NCBI RefSeq assembly: GCF_023856365.1
Contig: NC_064542.1
Span: 23,840,127 to 23,904,126, forward strand
Direction: 5' to 3'
Source of the DNA: Brienomyrus brachyistius
Taxonomy: Eukaryota; Chordata; Actinopteri; Osteoglossiformes; Mormyridae
Length of the DNA: 64,000 nt
A model generated the notes under the pieces. The model saw only the letters and a list, made by a program, of their open reading frames with translations, was not told the origin of the DNA and made no database searches. Shown here one piece after another: positions 49,269 through 60,893 of the stretch. Made by a program: the position numbers and the translations under genes. Numbering within the stretch: position 1 is the stretch's first letter; every line of letters starts with the position of its first letter.

Positions 49269-50190
49269 TCGGGCCATATGAATTATGTCTAAATTTTTGA
49301 CAGGTTAAAATAAAGCTACTTTAAAAAGTGCATGGTATTCCAAACTCGTAAACTGTTCATAAGTACGTAGTTAAATGAGCTCCATATTTAAATAATTGAA
49401 TCTTATATTGCATGAGGAATAAACATTCATGTGCTTTAATAAACCTTGAAACTCTTCTCCGATAGTACATTTCATTGCTATTCCTATAACATAACTGTAA
49501 AACAAAACAATTATGAACTCTACGAATGGGAGATGATTTTTATTTTTATCAGTACCACAGGCGATCATTCTTGATTCCCATGACAGTTTAGAAAAAAAAA
49601 GAAAATCGACATAAAACTTTTATATGCCAGTTACCGGTGTCTCTGACGGCGGTGACAATCTCATGAAGGCTACCAGACAAACGGGTGGCTTTTCAAAGGT
49701 ATAACTCTTTGTGAGGAACAGGGCTGCCCACTGCCCGCTTGACTACGCCCTTACTGGGTGTTGCCTCTCCACTGCGAACAGCGGCTCCGCGCCAGTAGAG
49801 GAATGTTGCATCTCACACACATCACACAGGCCGGCGTGTATCTGCTCCAGATGAACGGCTTGCAGTACATCATCACTTTTTTTAAAATTTATTAGCCAAG
49901 TAGGGGCTTCATAAAGTGAGGGACCTAATTCCACACACTGACCATCTGTCCCCCTCGGCCCAACCAGCCATGCTGAAAACAATCAGAGTCACAGGGAGTG
50001 ATAAGAGAAGAAAGAGCACAGGGCAGCGAGTGCCGCTTCAGCTGTAATGTCCAGCGGAGGAGGTGTAAATTACCTGCAGGAAACACATGGCTACAATAAA
50101 AAAGGTGTAGATGCAGGGCTATCCCTCTTATTACAACGACTCATAGCATTCACTCCGAACCTTCACCTGAGGGTTTCATCATATTGTTTA
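49269..50190. other. Intergenic DNA, no gene recognised
   Basis: Unique sequence without a supported frame. A moderately GC-rich patch lies around 49720-49970. Confidence 0.4.
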
Positions 50191-50191
50191 T

Positions 50192-50195
50192 GATG

Positions 50196-50238
<43 letters not shown>
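50192..50238. repeat. (AT)n-(GT)n compound microsatellite
   Basis: An AT tract passes directly into a GT tract. Confidence 0.95.
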
Positions 50239-50859
50239 TTAAGCTTGGTCTGTCACCAAATAACCGACCTCCAGAAAGTTTTAATTGGAAACTCAGTTTC
50301 ATCCGATCTCCAACCATCCGCCAAATTTGTATCTTCATCAGGGTCACGGGTGGGGGTGGGGGGAGGTTGGAGGGGGCTGTGGAGCCCCTCTCGAGGAACA
50401 TAGAGCAGGAGACTATTGGCACTGTGCATAATGTTAAAAACAATAGCAGATAACGGTAACACTTAAAGCAGTCATATAAATGCATTATACATGCCATCAT
50501 AATGCATTATGATGCATTCATGAAGGATTATAACCACGGCTATAAATATTATTATGTCTGTAAACCACCAGTAGTAATAACTCACAGAAGGTGTCTAGTG
50601 GCGCTAACCTACATAAACACGACACTGCACGCCTACAGGGAAACACACGTTTCCAACTTGTGTACAATAATCAAATAAGGATGTGTGCAACGTTACATTG
50701 ACAAAGTCAAGGTACAGCTGTCAAGTCTTCTACAAATCAGAGAAAGAAGAGCAAATTCCACAGATTCTCTTTGAAATTATCAGTTTCAGGGGCTGGTTGT
50801 AAGAGAGCAGCACTGGAAACTGACCCATTAGGGGTGTACACCATCCCGCCATCACAGCA

Positions 50860-51150
50860 GCGGAAGCCCCCTCCTCACTGGCCTGCCCAGACCTCAGCTG
50901 GGCCGTTCACATTTATGTCTGGACTCTCAATTTTACTTGGTCTTTATTATTTTGGCTTCCTTTTCCGGGCTTCCCCTTCGAACCTGGTTCCTCCCAAGGT
51001 TTCTTCCTACTAGGGAGGTTTTCTTTGCCACTGTTACCTCTGGCTGCTCACTGGAGGCTTTGTGCAGAGACAAGGTGAAGCACTTTGAGACAATGTGATA
51101 TTGTGCAATTGCGCTAAATTAATTAATTTCAATTGAATTAAAATTAAACG
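50860..51150 (+). repeat. LINE 3'-end module, plus orientation
   Basis: CCTGGTTCCTCCCAAGGTTT..CTTCCTACTAGGGAGG..TTTTCTTTGCCACTGTTACC..AAGCACTTTGAGACAATGTG..AATTTCAATTGAATT is the well-known 3' end of a fish LINE (usual ..CTTGAGATAA..GGCGCTATA..AATTGAATTGAA). Only the tail is present. Confidence 0.7.
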
Positions 51151-52030
51151 CAAAACTCTAAGAAATTAACTGAGGTTTGTGTGATGCTTAACAAAGGGAA
51201 ATCTGGTGTCCTTCTTGAGAAATATTTAAACTAGATAGGCGTTTCAGAAAACAGGAAGTGAAGTCAACAACAACAAACAACATTACAAATGTGGGCAGTA
51301 GAGGGCACGATGGTTATGAATACAGAGATTTGTAACACTAAGGAGGAATATCCTACTGCCTCAGTAAAACTTCCAGCTGTACAAATAGGTTGAAAATAAA
51401 TAAATTCAGATGGAGTCACTTTGGTGAAAAGCACTGGCTAATCAACACAAAGTTACAGAGAACTGTACTCAGACCCTTAAAAGGTGACGGAGGATGAAAA
51501 GAATCGTGTGCTCCCAAGATGGAGTTGTCATGAAAGCTCGTGAGACCTCATTAGAGCAGCATGCTGCCCTCATGCCGCGAATATCCGCCACATTAATAAT
51601 CGACTCACGGTTTTTTCCAGCCGAATGCTGCCTTAGATGGGACGAATGTATGACATGTTTTAAGGTGGCAAGGCAGGAAACAGGAATGACCCGGTCTCTG
51701 AGCAACATCTGCACTGCATCCGTACTTTTGCTTAATCACATCCCATAATTGCCATAATTGACATTATTAGAAGGGAGTGTGTCAGATAAGCCGGTCTTGG
51801 ACTGTCCTTCAAAGGATATACATCATTACTCAGTCCATTCATCAGCACCTCATTACAGTCCTGGCAGAATCCATTTTACACCACCCACCTGACACAGCGG
51901 GGCAGATCAGTGTACATCTGTAACCGCAGCTTCTTCATATACCACCAGATTCCCAGATAATGCTACCTGACTGGCTTTAATAATTTATTTGCTAATTGGA
52001 TGGGCTCTGCTGCATACTTACACTGCAGGA
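51151..52030. other. Intergenic DNA, no gene recognised
   Basis: Unique sequence. An open frame at 51494-51748 (+) has no support. Confidence 0.4.
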
Positions 52031-52039
52031 AAAACTGAA

Positions 52040-52170
52040 AAAGGTTAGGCTTAGGGATAGGTTTAGGGTTAGGATTAGGTTAGGGTTAGGATTAGGTTAC
52101 GGTTAGGGTTAGGATTAGGTTACGGTTAGGATTAGGTTACGGTTAGGGTTAGGATTAGGTTAGGGTTAGA
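52040..52170 (+). repeat. Telomere-like (GGTTAGGGTTAGGATTA)n degenerate array
   Basis: Tandem GGTTAGG, GTTAGGATTA and GGTTACG units, resembling the vertebrate telomere repeat TTAGGG with frequent A or C variants. The neighbouring repeat copy at 52330-52760 contains GGTTATGGTTAGGGTTAGG, so the array may stem from that family and not from a chromosome end. Confidence 0.85.
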
Positions 52171-52329
52171 TCATTCTGACAGACATGATTGATGTGTAGC
52201 CCACCTTTGACTTCTGCATTCTTTAAGGTCTTACCTAACGCACTTACATGCAATTTTTATCATTTAAAATAAAGACGGCCCATAATACAGCAGGGGTAAT
52301 ACATTAATAAATTATTGTGTGTGCTAAAA

Positions 52330-52760
52330 CTGCAAAAAGCTCTTGTATTTTGTTTGGTTACTTATGGTTATGGTTAGGGTTAGGTAAGAGTTAAGGTTGT
52401 CACAGTTAGCGTGAGCATTTTTCCATTAGAAGTGAATGAGCGGTCCCCGTAAGGATAGGTATACCCGACTATGTGCGTCTGTGTGTCTCGATTATGTTTA
52501 TATTATATTGTGGGGACCAAATGTTCCCCACAATGTAATAAAAACCTGTTATTTTGACATTGTGGGGACCATTTTTTAGGACCCACAATGATATGTGAAT
52601 ACAATCGAAAACCCAAAAATGTTAAAAGTTTCGTATTTTTGGTTACTTTTGGTTACTTTTGGTTACGGGTTAGGTCTGGTTAGGGGTTAAGGTCATCATG
52701 TTGTGATTAGAGTTTTCCCCATCGAAATGAATGGAGAGTCCCCACGAGGATATGAATACA
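52330..52760 (+). repeat. Dispersed fish repeat, copies B and C (GGGGAC/GGTTAGG family)
   Basis: First unit: GTTACTTATGGTTATGGTTA..GTTAAGGTTGTCAC..AGTGAATGAGCGGTCCCCGT..AAGGATAGGTATACC. Second unit: ACATTGTGGGGACCATTTTT..GGTTAGGGGTTAAGGTCATC..GAAATGAATGGAGAGTCCCC. The units are two adjacent copies of one family and are inverted relative to 45716-46060. Confidence 0.65.
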
Positions 52761-53688
52761 AAGCTCTTCTAAAAACTTAACATAAGAATACCAACAAAAT
52801 GAATTCATCTCTACAAAAATAATCCTTCTACTTTTTCTCTATCATTTTCCTTCAATAAAAATATATTTAAAGCAATTAATCAGCAGTACAGCCAGAAAAC
52901 CACAGAATAGTGCATGAAGAACAGCAGAGATGCTGCACAGGATGTAGAGTGAAGCCTTAGTGGCCGCAGGCAGAGAGAATGACATTGCTGTTACCCAGAG
53001 AGGTGCTGCAGCACCCAACATCTCCATCGGGGATTGAAATCCAATATCTGTGCTTCTAGCTGTTTAACCAGGGGAGTCATTCCACTAAGTGAGTTTGAGT
53101 CAGCAGTTTGGCACATGATGCATGCAGTTTAATTGGGCTTTTAATGACTCTTCATAAACATTTGGACTTGTGGTGATAAATAAATAAATAAATGAAACAT
53201 AAATAAATAATAATGAGAATAATTACATTTCCTCCTGTTCCCTCACGCAGCTGCACTTACATAATTTTAGGTGTTCCCGCCTTAAATGGGGAATTTTCAG
53301 GGATAGTTTTATGTATCTAGAAGATGGAAGGATGCTGCGATACAGTGTGATTAATCAAGCTGACCCGACCATAAACACATAAAGCCACTGTGGGATTCAG
53401 GGTGCTGTTCGCTAAAATTCAAATTATAATCCCCTTGTCCTCTGCTGTGGTTATTTCATGTTTCGAAAATGTTACGCATGTTAAACCGAGTTAGCTTTCG
53501 AAAACTTCTCAGTCATGATCTTGAACCGAAGTACAGAGCACAAGGCAGGTTGAAGTTGACATTGGGGGGGGGGGGTCACTTATGCATACACATTTACTGG
53601 GATGTAGACTGTAGCTGCAGTGGTTAAGTACATGGATTCGTAGTCAAATACAGTAGTTGCTGGTTAAAGCTCCAGGAAGGGTTTTGGC

Positions 53689-53691
<3 letters not shown>

Positions 53692-53774
<83 letters not shown>
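53692..53774. repeat. (TA)n microsatellite
   Basis: About 80 bases of TA, the longest TA run in the window. It follows a short tRNA/SINE-like stretch (GCTGGTTAAAGCTCC). Confidence 0.97.
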
Positions 53775-53779
<5 letters not shown>

Positions 53780-54129
53780 AAATTCAAAGTATGCTATAAA
53801 GCCCAAGACAAATTAATTAGAAATAGTGTTACAACAGAGACAGTAAACCTTATTGCCTCTCAGTGTTAATCAAATCCATATGAATTAAATGTAAATCACC
53901 AAAAGGAAATAATAGAATTACTCAGTTCCCGGGCAGACAGGGTTTTGATGTCAGTGCATAATACTATTGCGTGAATAAACCCTTTGTTGAAGAGACAATA
54001 CCACGTACTGATGACCAAATATCTTGCCTCACTGCACAAGTTAATTAAAATTAGAATGGGCCAGATAAAGGCGAAGGATTCATATAAGAATAATCGTTTT
54101 CATTGTTTTTCCATGCAGAATTTTATATG

Positions 54130-54345
54130 TCCCGCCTTTGGTGTTTGTGAGATCTGATGAGATTAATAAAGGCCACATGTAAGCCTAAAGACTACTAGTA
54201 ATAAGCAATCACGCTTTGTTGTTTTATGGGAAACACGGCGGCCATGGTGATTAATTGAAGATGCCTGCTGTAAATACACATTGTTCATTAGTTCCAGTAC
54301 CACTGGGATTTTGAGGCAATTTGTTGCGGGAACATCAATAGAAAA
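54130..54345. other. Candidate conserved non-coding block
   Basis: Repeat-free sequence with CACGCTTTGTTGTTTTATGG, GGTGATTAATTGAAG and CACATTGTTCATTAG, resembling Sox- and homeodomain-type words. Evidence is from composition only. Confidence 0.22.
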
Positions 54346-55092
54346 GAAATTGTTATTTTGCATTCTCTTGTCAAAACAGCATCAAATACTACATCATGAT
54401 TCCTACTGACAAGCTTCTAACAAGAGCCAGGTTTTACAATGTGTGCTTAATTATTAGGTAAGTACCATTGCTGGAGATGTTTTTTAGCAAAAGTTGTACA
54501 GATTTATAAAAGTGAATTCCAAACTTTTCTTTTGGTCATGTCGTCTGTCCACAAAACCTTTGTAACATCAGTCTTGAGACGTGTCCATGGCCATTCCTGA
54601 TGCTTTTAGCTTGTGTGCCTTACTGAGTTGAGGTTGTGTTGTAGCCTCTGTGACCCTCACAATGTCACATAGCCCACTGCCCCTAGGACTTCCAGAGATT
54701 CCATTCACATTGCAGTTTTGCGAAATAGTTGCACTCGATGCTATTGGGTTTCTGGAAGACTCCCATTTAATTTAACACAAATCATTGGCAGCTCCTGTCG
54801 TTCTACATGCTTCTTCCATCATCTTTGGCTGTTGGCCACAGAACACTTGACTGTACAGTGATCACCTTTTAAATGTTTGCCAGTTTTCATTGTTTTGCTT
54901 CCCTCTGACTCACCCTGTCCTATTTTCTTTATTCTGCTCTCTGTAAGGTCCTTCCTTGACCCATATTAATAGTAAAAATAATTTTCGGTAATAATAATAA
55001 TAATATAATTTTACTTTACCTGCACCTTCATGATGCATTCGTAGAATATTCATAAGCAGTATATAAGAGTACGTTAACATCCCAACATTAAC
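54346..55092. other. Intergenic DNA, perhaps an old DNA-transposon piece
   Basis: The stretch at 54500-54850 has a long, even composition (GTCATGTCGTCTGTCCACAA..CATGGCCATTCCTGATGCTT..CATGCTTCTTCCATCATC) reminiscent of reversed transposon sequence in fish. I cannot identify termini or a frame. Confidence 0.3.
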
Positions 55093-55503
55093 TGTCATGG
55101 ATCAGCTGAACAACACTACAAATCCAAAAATGTGCCTCTCTGCCGCCATCTTAGTCAGATGCTCTCCCAGGACTGCAATTCCCAGAATCCTCCACGGCAC
55201 CACCACACCTGTTAATCGGTCAGCCAGTTATACCTGCTATTTGAACCCTTAGTTTGCTCTGACTCCTTCTGAGATTGTTGCCTTAGCTGCTTTGTTCTCT
55301 TCCTGATGGTCTGATTATGATATTTTTGATCTGTTTTGTCCTTTGATTCTGAGACTTTGCCTGATGCTGCTGTTTATTAACTTATTTGACCACTTGGATT
55401 TTGAGCTGCTTTCCCTTTCGACTTTGGCTTGGATCACACCAATAAAACCTGCTCTGCCATCTCACAAGTACTTCTGCCTAATGTCTTGTGACATTATCAG
55501 TTT
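55093..55503 (+). mobile_element. Solo LTR of a Ty3-like retroelement
   Basis: A 411-bp unit beginning TGTCATGGATCAG and ending TCTTGTGACA, so it has TG..CA ends with matching TGTCA/TGACA. The flanking 5-mers TTAAC and TTATC agree at four of five positions, as expected of a worn target duplication. Inside are CCCAGGACTGCAATTCCCAG near the start and a poly(A) signal (CACCAATAAAACCTG) 65 bases before the end, the typical layout of fish Ty3-like LTRs. No internal genes or second LTR are present. Confidence 0.7.
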
Positions 55504-55784
55504 TAATGTACATAAATACAGTAAACATTAAATAATAATAACAAACACTATAGTCATGTAACTGCATGATGTTTGTTATAAATATATATTAAAGCTGTTG
55601 AGGTATGTTAGGATGTTAAGGTGTACTTACATGTTGCTTATGAATGTTATGAATGAATTTATCTGAGGGCATAAAAGAGAGAAATAACCCATAATATTTA
55701 TCCACTATTCATCAACTCTAAATCGTAGTGAAATCTGAGTGTTTAAAATATTTAGAATCAACATTTTGATGACAAAATGATCAA

Positions 55785-55860
55785 AGTGGCAAGGAAAATC
55801 TTCCCAGAAGAAAGAAACCAGACTCAAAGGGGGAGCCCATCCTCCAGGGGCAGGCAGAGG
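55785..55860 (-). repeat. LINE 3'-end module, minus orientation
   Basis: AGTGGCAAGGAAAATCTTCC..AGAAGAAAGAAACCAGACTC is the reversed LINE 3' module, as at 43.0 kb. Confidence 0.6.
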
Positions 55861-55986
55861 TTAGGGTTAGGGGCCTGGCAAAAGGGCCCAATGGTGAAAC
55901 CATTTGGCTGCCATGAGGATTCGAACCAACAACCATCTGAACACGGGCACAGCTGCCTAGCCCACTTAGCACCACACTGCCCCCCA
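55861..55986 (-). repeat. tRNA-derived SINE, minus orientation
   Basis: On the minus strand, GTGGTGCTAAGTGGGCTAGG (box A-like) is followed by GTTGGTTCGAATCCTCATGG (box B GGTTCGAATCC) and CACCATTGGGCCCTTTTGCC. The body matches the SINE nested at 21.9 kb, so both belong to one family. Confidence 0.7.
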
Positions 55987-57320
55987 CCAGACGAAGCCTT
56001 CATTCAGATGTCTGCAGAAATCATTTATCCAGCACTGGGTCACAGCGAGTTTATCCAAGGATGATAAGGGTGATGCAAGTGCAGGGAGAAAGTAGGAAAA
56101 AATGGTGGATGCTGAAGAAAATAATGACAGCTTATAACTATTTAAGTTTTTTATATGTAAGCTTTCTGACCGTCGGAGTAGACGCTGCAAACACAAAGAG
56201 TGATTGAGCAGTTGGATTCAATTCTCAAGGCCCATTACTCAAGTAGGGCAATAAGGGAGGCATCCATTGCTGTGTCCGAGATGGCAGCCAAGCCGGTACC
56301 ATAACATTTGTGTTACATCTCACAAACCATCCTGTAAGTCTTAAATCAAGTACAGAGAGCAGCCTCCCTTCAGGATACAGGTTTCTGTGACAAAGTTTTG
56401 GGCTTCAGTCTCTTTCAAATCACAGTGGCCAGAAAAGCATAGGACTTAATGGGAAGGGAACAGAGAGACATTACCATGGTGACCCTGCACCGAATATTCA
56501 AATATTCAAAAGCACATGAGGCCTGTTCTGTAATGCAGCAAATAGAACAAATGCATTTGCTCACCTTACTGTTCAATAAGCACATTTACTGATCATATTA
56601 TGTTTTGTAACAGCACAGACTGAGCAAAAGTATCTCCTTTTCGTTTAACTTTTAAGTTAATGTATTTATATACTGTATAGTATTAAGAATACATATATAT
56701 ATCCTTAATTCTACATAAGAATATATGTTAAGAAGGGCATATGTCGCTATCACGTTACTGCAGCATATTATTTCTCAGTAATCATATGTAACCTCTGTGT
56801 TTTGTAAGCAGTGCACATGATAACTGCAATTATTTCCACATGAGTGGATGAGCTCAGATTTTGGACTCACATCAAATACTGTTAATGTGGATTCTGTGCC
56901 AGCAGTGGCTGCATTTAATGCCGGCAAACAAGCTCACATGGGAGCTGCAGTATGTGGGCTGTTCTTAGGAGGCCGCATAAAACCTACTGTTCCAGCCTAC
57001 AGTGAGACGTGCATGACAGCATAGCATGTCTGCTACATGAATTTTCACTAATTGCATATGATGTGGAAGATGTTGGAAAAATAGTATCATTAATTATATT
57101 TAAACCACTAGGATAATAGTATGCAATTCATAAAGTAGTAAAAGCTTACAGAAAACGTAAGATTAAAAGGAGGGGAAGTATATGGAAACAATAATTCGGC
57201 ATTTCTTTATTGGTGCATATTTTCCAGAAGCTTCTGACATCCCCTGCATGAAAACCTAGAAGAGTCTCTACATGTTTCCCCCGTCTGGTTCCTTGATGGT
57301 GGAACGAGTGACCCACCCGT
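55987..57320. other. Intergenic DNA, no gene recognised
   Basis: Short L2-like scraps (TTTATCCAGCACTGGGTCAC at 56023). Otherwise unique AT-rich DNA up to the minisatellite. Confidence 0.4.
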
Positions 57321-57324
57321 ACCC

Positions 57325-59392
57325 GGTCTCAGGCTCCCTCACTGCCGTCCGCACCCGGTCTCAGGCTCCCTCACTGCCGTCCGCACCCGGTCTCAGGCTC
57401 CCTCACTGCCGTCCGCACCCGGTCTCAGGCTCCCTCACTGCCGTCCGCACCCGGTCTCAGGCTCCCTCACTGCCGTCCGCACCCGGTCTCAGGCTCCCTC
57501 ACTGCCGTCCGCACCCGGTCTCAGGCTCCCTCACTGCCGTCCGCACCCGGTCTCAGGCTCCCTCACTGCCGTCCGCACCCGGTCTCAGGCTCCCTCACTG
57601 CCGTCCGCACCCGGTCTCACGCTCCCTCACTGCCGTCCGCACCCGGTCTCAGGCTCCCTCACTGCCGTCCGCACCCGGTCTCAGACTCCCTCACTGCCGT
57701 CCGCACCCGGTCTCACGCTCCCTCACTGCCGTCCGCACCCGGTCTCAGGCTCCCTCACTGCCGTCCGCACCCGGTCTCAGGCTCCCTCACTGCCGTCCGC
57801 ACCCGGTCTCAGACTCCCTCACTGCCCTCCGCACCCGGTCTCAGGCTCCCTCACTGACGTCGGCACCCGGTCTCAGGCTCCCTCACTGCCGTCCGAACCC
57901 GGTCTCAGGCTCCCTCACTGCCGTCCGCACCCGGTCTCAGGCTCCCTCACTGCCGTCCGCGCCCGGTCTCAGGCTCCCTCACTGCAGTCCGCACCCGGTC
58001 TCAGGCTCCCTCACTGCCGTCCGCACCCGGTCTCAGGCTCCCTCACTGCCGTCCGCATCCGGTCTCAGACTCCCTCACTGCCGTCCGCACCCGGTCTCAG
58101 GCTCCCTCACTGCAGTCTGCACCCGGTCTCAGGCTCCCTCACTGCCGTCCGCACCCGGTCTCAGGCTCCCTCACTGCCGTCCGCACCCGGTCTCAGGCTC
58201 CCTCACTGCCGTCCGCACCCGGTCTCAGGCTCCCTCACTGCCGTCCGCGCCCGGTCTCAGGCTCCCTCACTGCAGTCCGCACCCGGTCTCAGGCTCCCTC
58301 ACTGCCGTCCGCACCCGGTCTCAGGCTCCCTCACTGCCGTCCGCATCCGGTCTCAGACTCCCTCACTGCCATCCGCACCCGGTCTCAGGCTCCCTCACTG
58401 CCGTCCGCACCCGGTCTCAGGCTCCCTCACTGCCGTCCGCACCCGGTCTCAGGCTCCCTCACTGCCGTCCGCATCCGGTCTCAGACTCCCTCACTGCCGT
58501 CCGTACCCGGTCTCAGGCTCCCTCACTGCCGTCCGCACCCGGCTCAGGCTCCCTCACTGCCTCCTGCACCCGGTCTCAGACTCCCTCACTGCCGTCCGTA
58601 CCCGGTCTCAGGCTCCCTCACTGTCGTCCGTACCCGGTCTCAGGCTCCCTCACTGCCGTCCGCACCCGGTCTCAGGCTCCCTCACTGTCGTCCGTACCCG
58701 GTCTCAGGCTCCCTCACTGCCGTCCGCACCCGGTCTCAGGCTCCCTCACTGTCGTCCGTACCCGGTCTCAGGCTCCCTCACTGTCGTCCGTACCCGGTCT
58801 CAGGCTCCCTCACTGCCGTCCGCACCCGGTCTCAGGCTCCCTCACTGCAGTCTGCACCCGGTCTCAGGCTCCCTCACTGCCGTCCGTACCCGGTCTCAGG
58901 CTCCCTCACTGCCGTCCATACCCGGTCTCAGGCTCCCTCACTGCCGTCCGCACCCGGTCTCAGACTCCCTCACTGCCGTCCGTACCCGGTCTCAGGCTCC
59001 CACCCTGCCGTCCGCACCCGGTCTCAGGCTCCCTCACTGCCGTCCGCACCCGGTCTCAGGCTCCCTCACTGTCGTCCGTACCCGGTCTCAGGCTCCCTCA
59101 CTGCCGTCCGTACCCGGTCTCAGGCTCCCTCACTGCCGTCCGTACCCGGTCTCAGGCTCCCACACTGCCGTCCGCACCCGGTCTCAGGCTCCCTCACTGC
59201 CTCCTGCACTCGGCTCAGACTCCCTCACTGCCTCCTGCACCCGGCTCAGGCTCCCTCACTGCCGTCCGCACCCGGTCTCAGGCTCCCTCACTGCCTCCTG
59301 CACTCGGCTCAGACTCCCTCACTGCCTCCTGCACCCGGCTCAGGCTCCCTCACTGCCGTCCGCACCCGGTCTCAGGCTCCCTCACTGCCATT
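57325..59392. repeat. 32-bp minisatellite, about 64 copies
   Basis: The unit is GCTCCCTCACTGCCGTCCGC followed by ACCCGGTCTCAG. The unit lacks TAA, TAG and TGA on the + strand, so that strand stays open in one frame for 727 codons (57272-59455). Three units give a 32-residue peptide repeat (RSQAPSLPSAPGLRLPHCRP plus HPVSGSLTAVRT). Near the 3' end, shorter units (CTCCTGCACCCGGCTCAG type) appear. A nine-unit block is duplicated: marker variants recur exactly 288 bases apart. The ORF has no supported start, splice or homology, so I do not call it a gene. Confidence 0.96.
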
Positions 59393-59459
59393 GCTGGTGG
59401 TCCATCGGCAGCATGGCATGCGCTTGTGTTCTGCACTTGTCTAGCTGGAATCTAGTCCT

Positions 59460-60100
59460 CATAGTGTTTGATTTGAATAGCCCTTCTGATGTTAACACCG
59501 TAAGAACCTTTCTAATATATTGTGTCACTCTTGTTCCAGTGGTCACTTATCGGAAGCTCAGCCGAGCAGCACGTTCGCTTCAGCTGACTGCCTGACTGCT
59601 GTATGCTTGTGATGTATTATCTGCCTCATTTTCTTGTTGATTTGAACTAAAATTTCTCTTAAATAATAAATTTGATTGTGAAAGTATGTCAAAGAATTTC
59701 AATAGAAAGACTTTGGCTACATCAACGTCTGATCCAAAAAAATCCATTAAATGAGATTTGGAACTTCGTATTTATGTTGGAACAAATGAGTGACTAACGG
59801 AGATGTGACTGAGAGAACTGAGTGCTGATGCTTTTTGTCAGTAATGTCAGCCTTCTGCCATTTCAGGACTGTTTTCTAAACATCATTTCAAAGTCTGAGT
59901 GTTACAACCTTGTGATTTTTTTAAGAATAGGATTCATAGGCGTGGTGAATCAACTCAGCAAAGAAAACATGGGGAAAGTAATGACCTTGGCTCTTCCAGT
60001 AATATGGAATTCACCACTGCTTAGAGCACTTACATAAATAGCACTTTTAATTCATCAAACAAATTTTCTTGGAAAAAACTACATCATTTCCCACAATTCT
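59460..60100. other. Intergenic DNA, no gene recognised
   Basis: Unique AT-rich sequence after the minisatellite. Confidence 0.45.
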
Positions 60101-60105
60101 ATATC

Positions 60106-60106
<1 letters not shown>

Positions 60107-60137
<31 letters not shown>

Positions 60138-60158
60138 TATTATTATTATTATTATTAT
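60107..60158. repeat. (AAT)n(ATT)n palindrome
   Basis: An AAT tract of about 29 bases is followed directly by its reverse complement ATT tract, a perfect AT-rich inverted repeat. Confidence 0.95.
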
Positions 60159-60162
60159 GTAT

Positions 60163-60275
60163 CTTCTAACTGCTTATCCAGTATGTGTGGTAACCAGAGT
60201 GCACTATTAAGAAAGACAACTTAGATGGGATGTCAGGCCATCGTAGACCATACACTCACATACAAAATAATAATA
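60163..60275 (-). repeat. L2-like fragment in minus orientation
   Basis: CTTCTAACTGCTTATCCAGT..GATGGGATGTCAGGCCATCG..ACACTCACATAC is a reversed fish L2-type tail. Confidence 0.55.
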
Positions 60276-60825
60276 TGATTTATAGAAACCAATTAACCAA
60301 TTTGGCAACCCTAATGGCATGCTGTCAAGAATAAAATATGCAAATTGGACAAAGAGTGCCCGACCTGATCACCTGCCATTAGCCGCTAAATATGCATCTC
60401 TCAGATCCGTACTTACATTCTGCTGGCTACAGTGACACACGACGTGCCGGTATTGGTCTGACGGCACCCAAACTGGAGCTGAGAGCGGAGCAGAAGATGT
60501 GATGTGTGATGTCACTGCTCATCTACGCACCGTGGTCACACTTAACCCAGTGCTACAGTAGCTTCTCCAATCAGGGTGATTCCAATCCCATTCCAATCAG
60601 GAACAAGGCCCTGAACACAAGACAATGTTCACAAAGGTGAAAAACGTGTTAATGACGAATGGGGGAAGTGGACAAACGTTTTTAGCCACCAAATGGTTGG
60701 CTAAACATACTGTAAATACACATTTTTAAATGGCATATTTCTATGTTTAGAATTGCATGTATAGCTTATACTACTCTATACGCCTTATTACAAGATAAAT
60801 ACATATTCTGTACTTATATACAGGG

Positions 60826-60827
<2 letters not shown>
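60276..60827. other. Intergenic DNA, no gene recognised
   Basis: Unique sequence. A small CpG-containing stretch lies around 60430-60530. Confidence 0.4.

Positions 60828-60891
<64 letters not shown>
60828..60891. repeat. (TA)n microsatellite
   Basis: About 62 bases of TA. Confidence 0.97.

Positions 60892-60893
<2 letters not shown>

Noticed and set aside
52040..52170. True chromosome-end telomere
   Set aside because: Units are highly degenerate, only about 130 bases long, and flanked on both sides by ordinary sequence.
55861..55986. tRNA gene (box A and box B present)
   Set aside because: The cloverleaf does not pair, and the same body occurs in another SINE copy, so it is a tRNA-derived SINE.
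57272..59455. 727-codon open frame as a repeat protein gene
   Set aside because: The unit lacks stop triplets on this strand, so openness is automatic. The same 32-bp unit is read in all three frames in turn, there is no supported start or splice site, and no known family matches.
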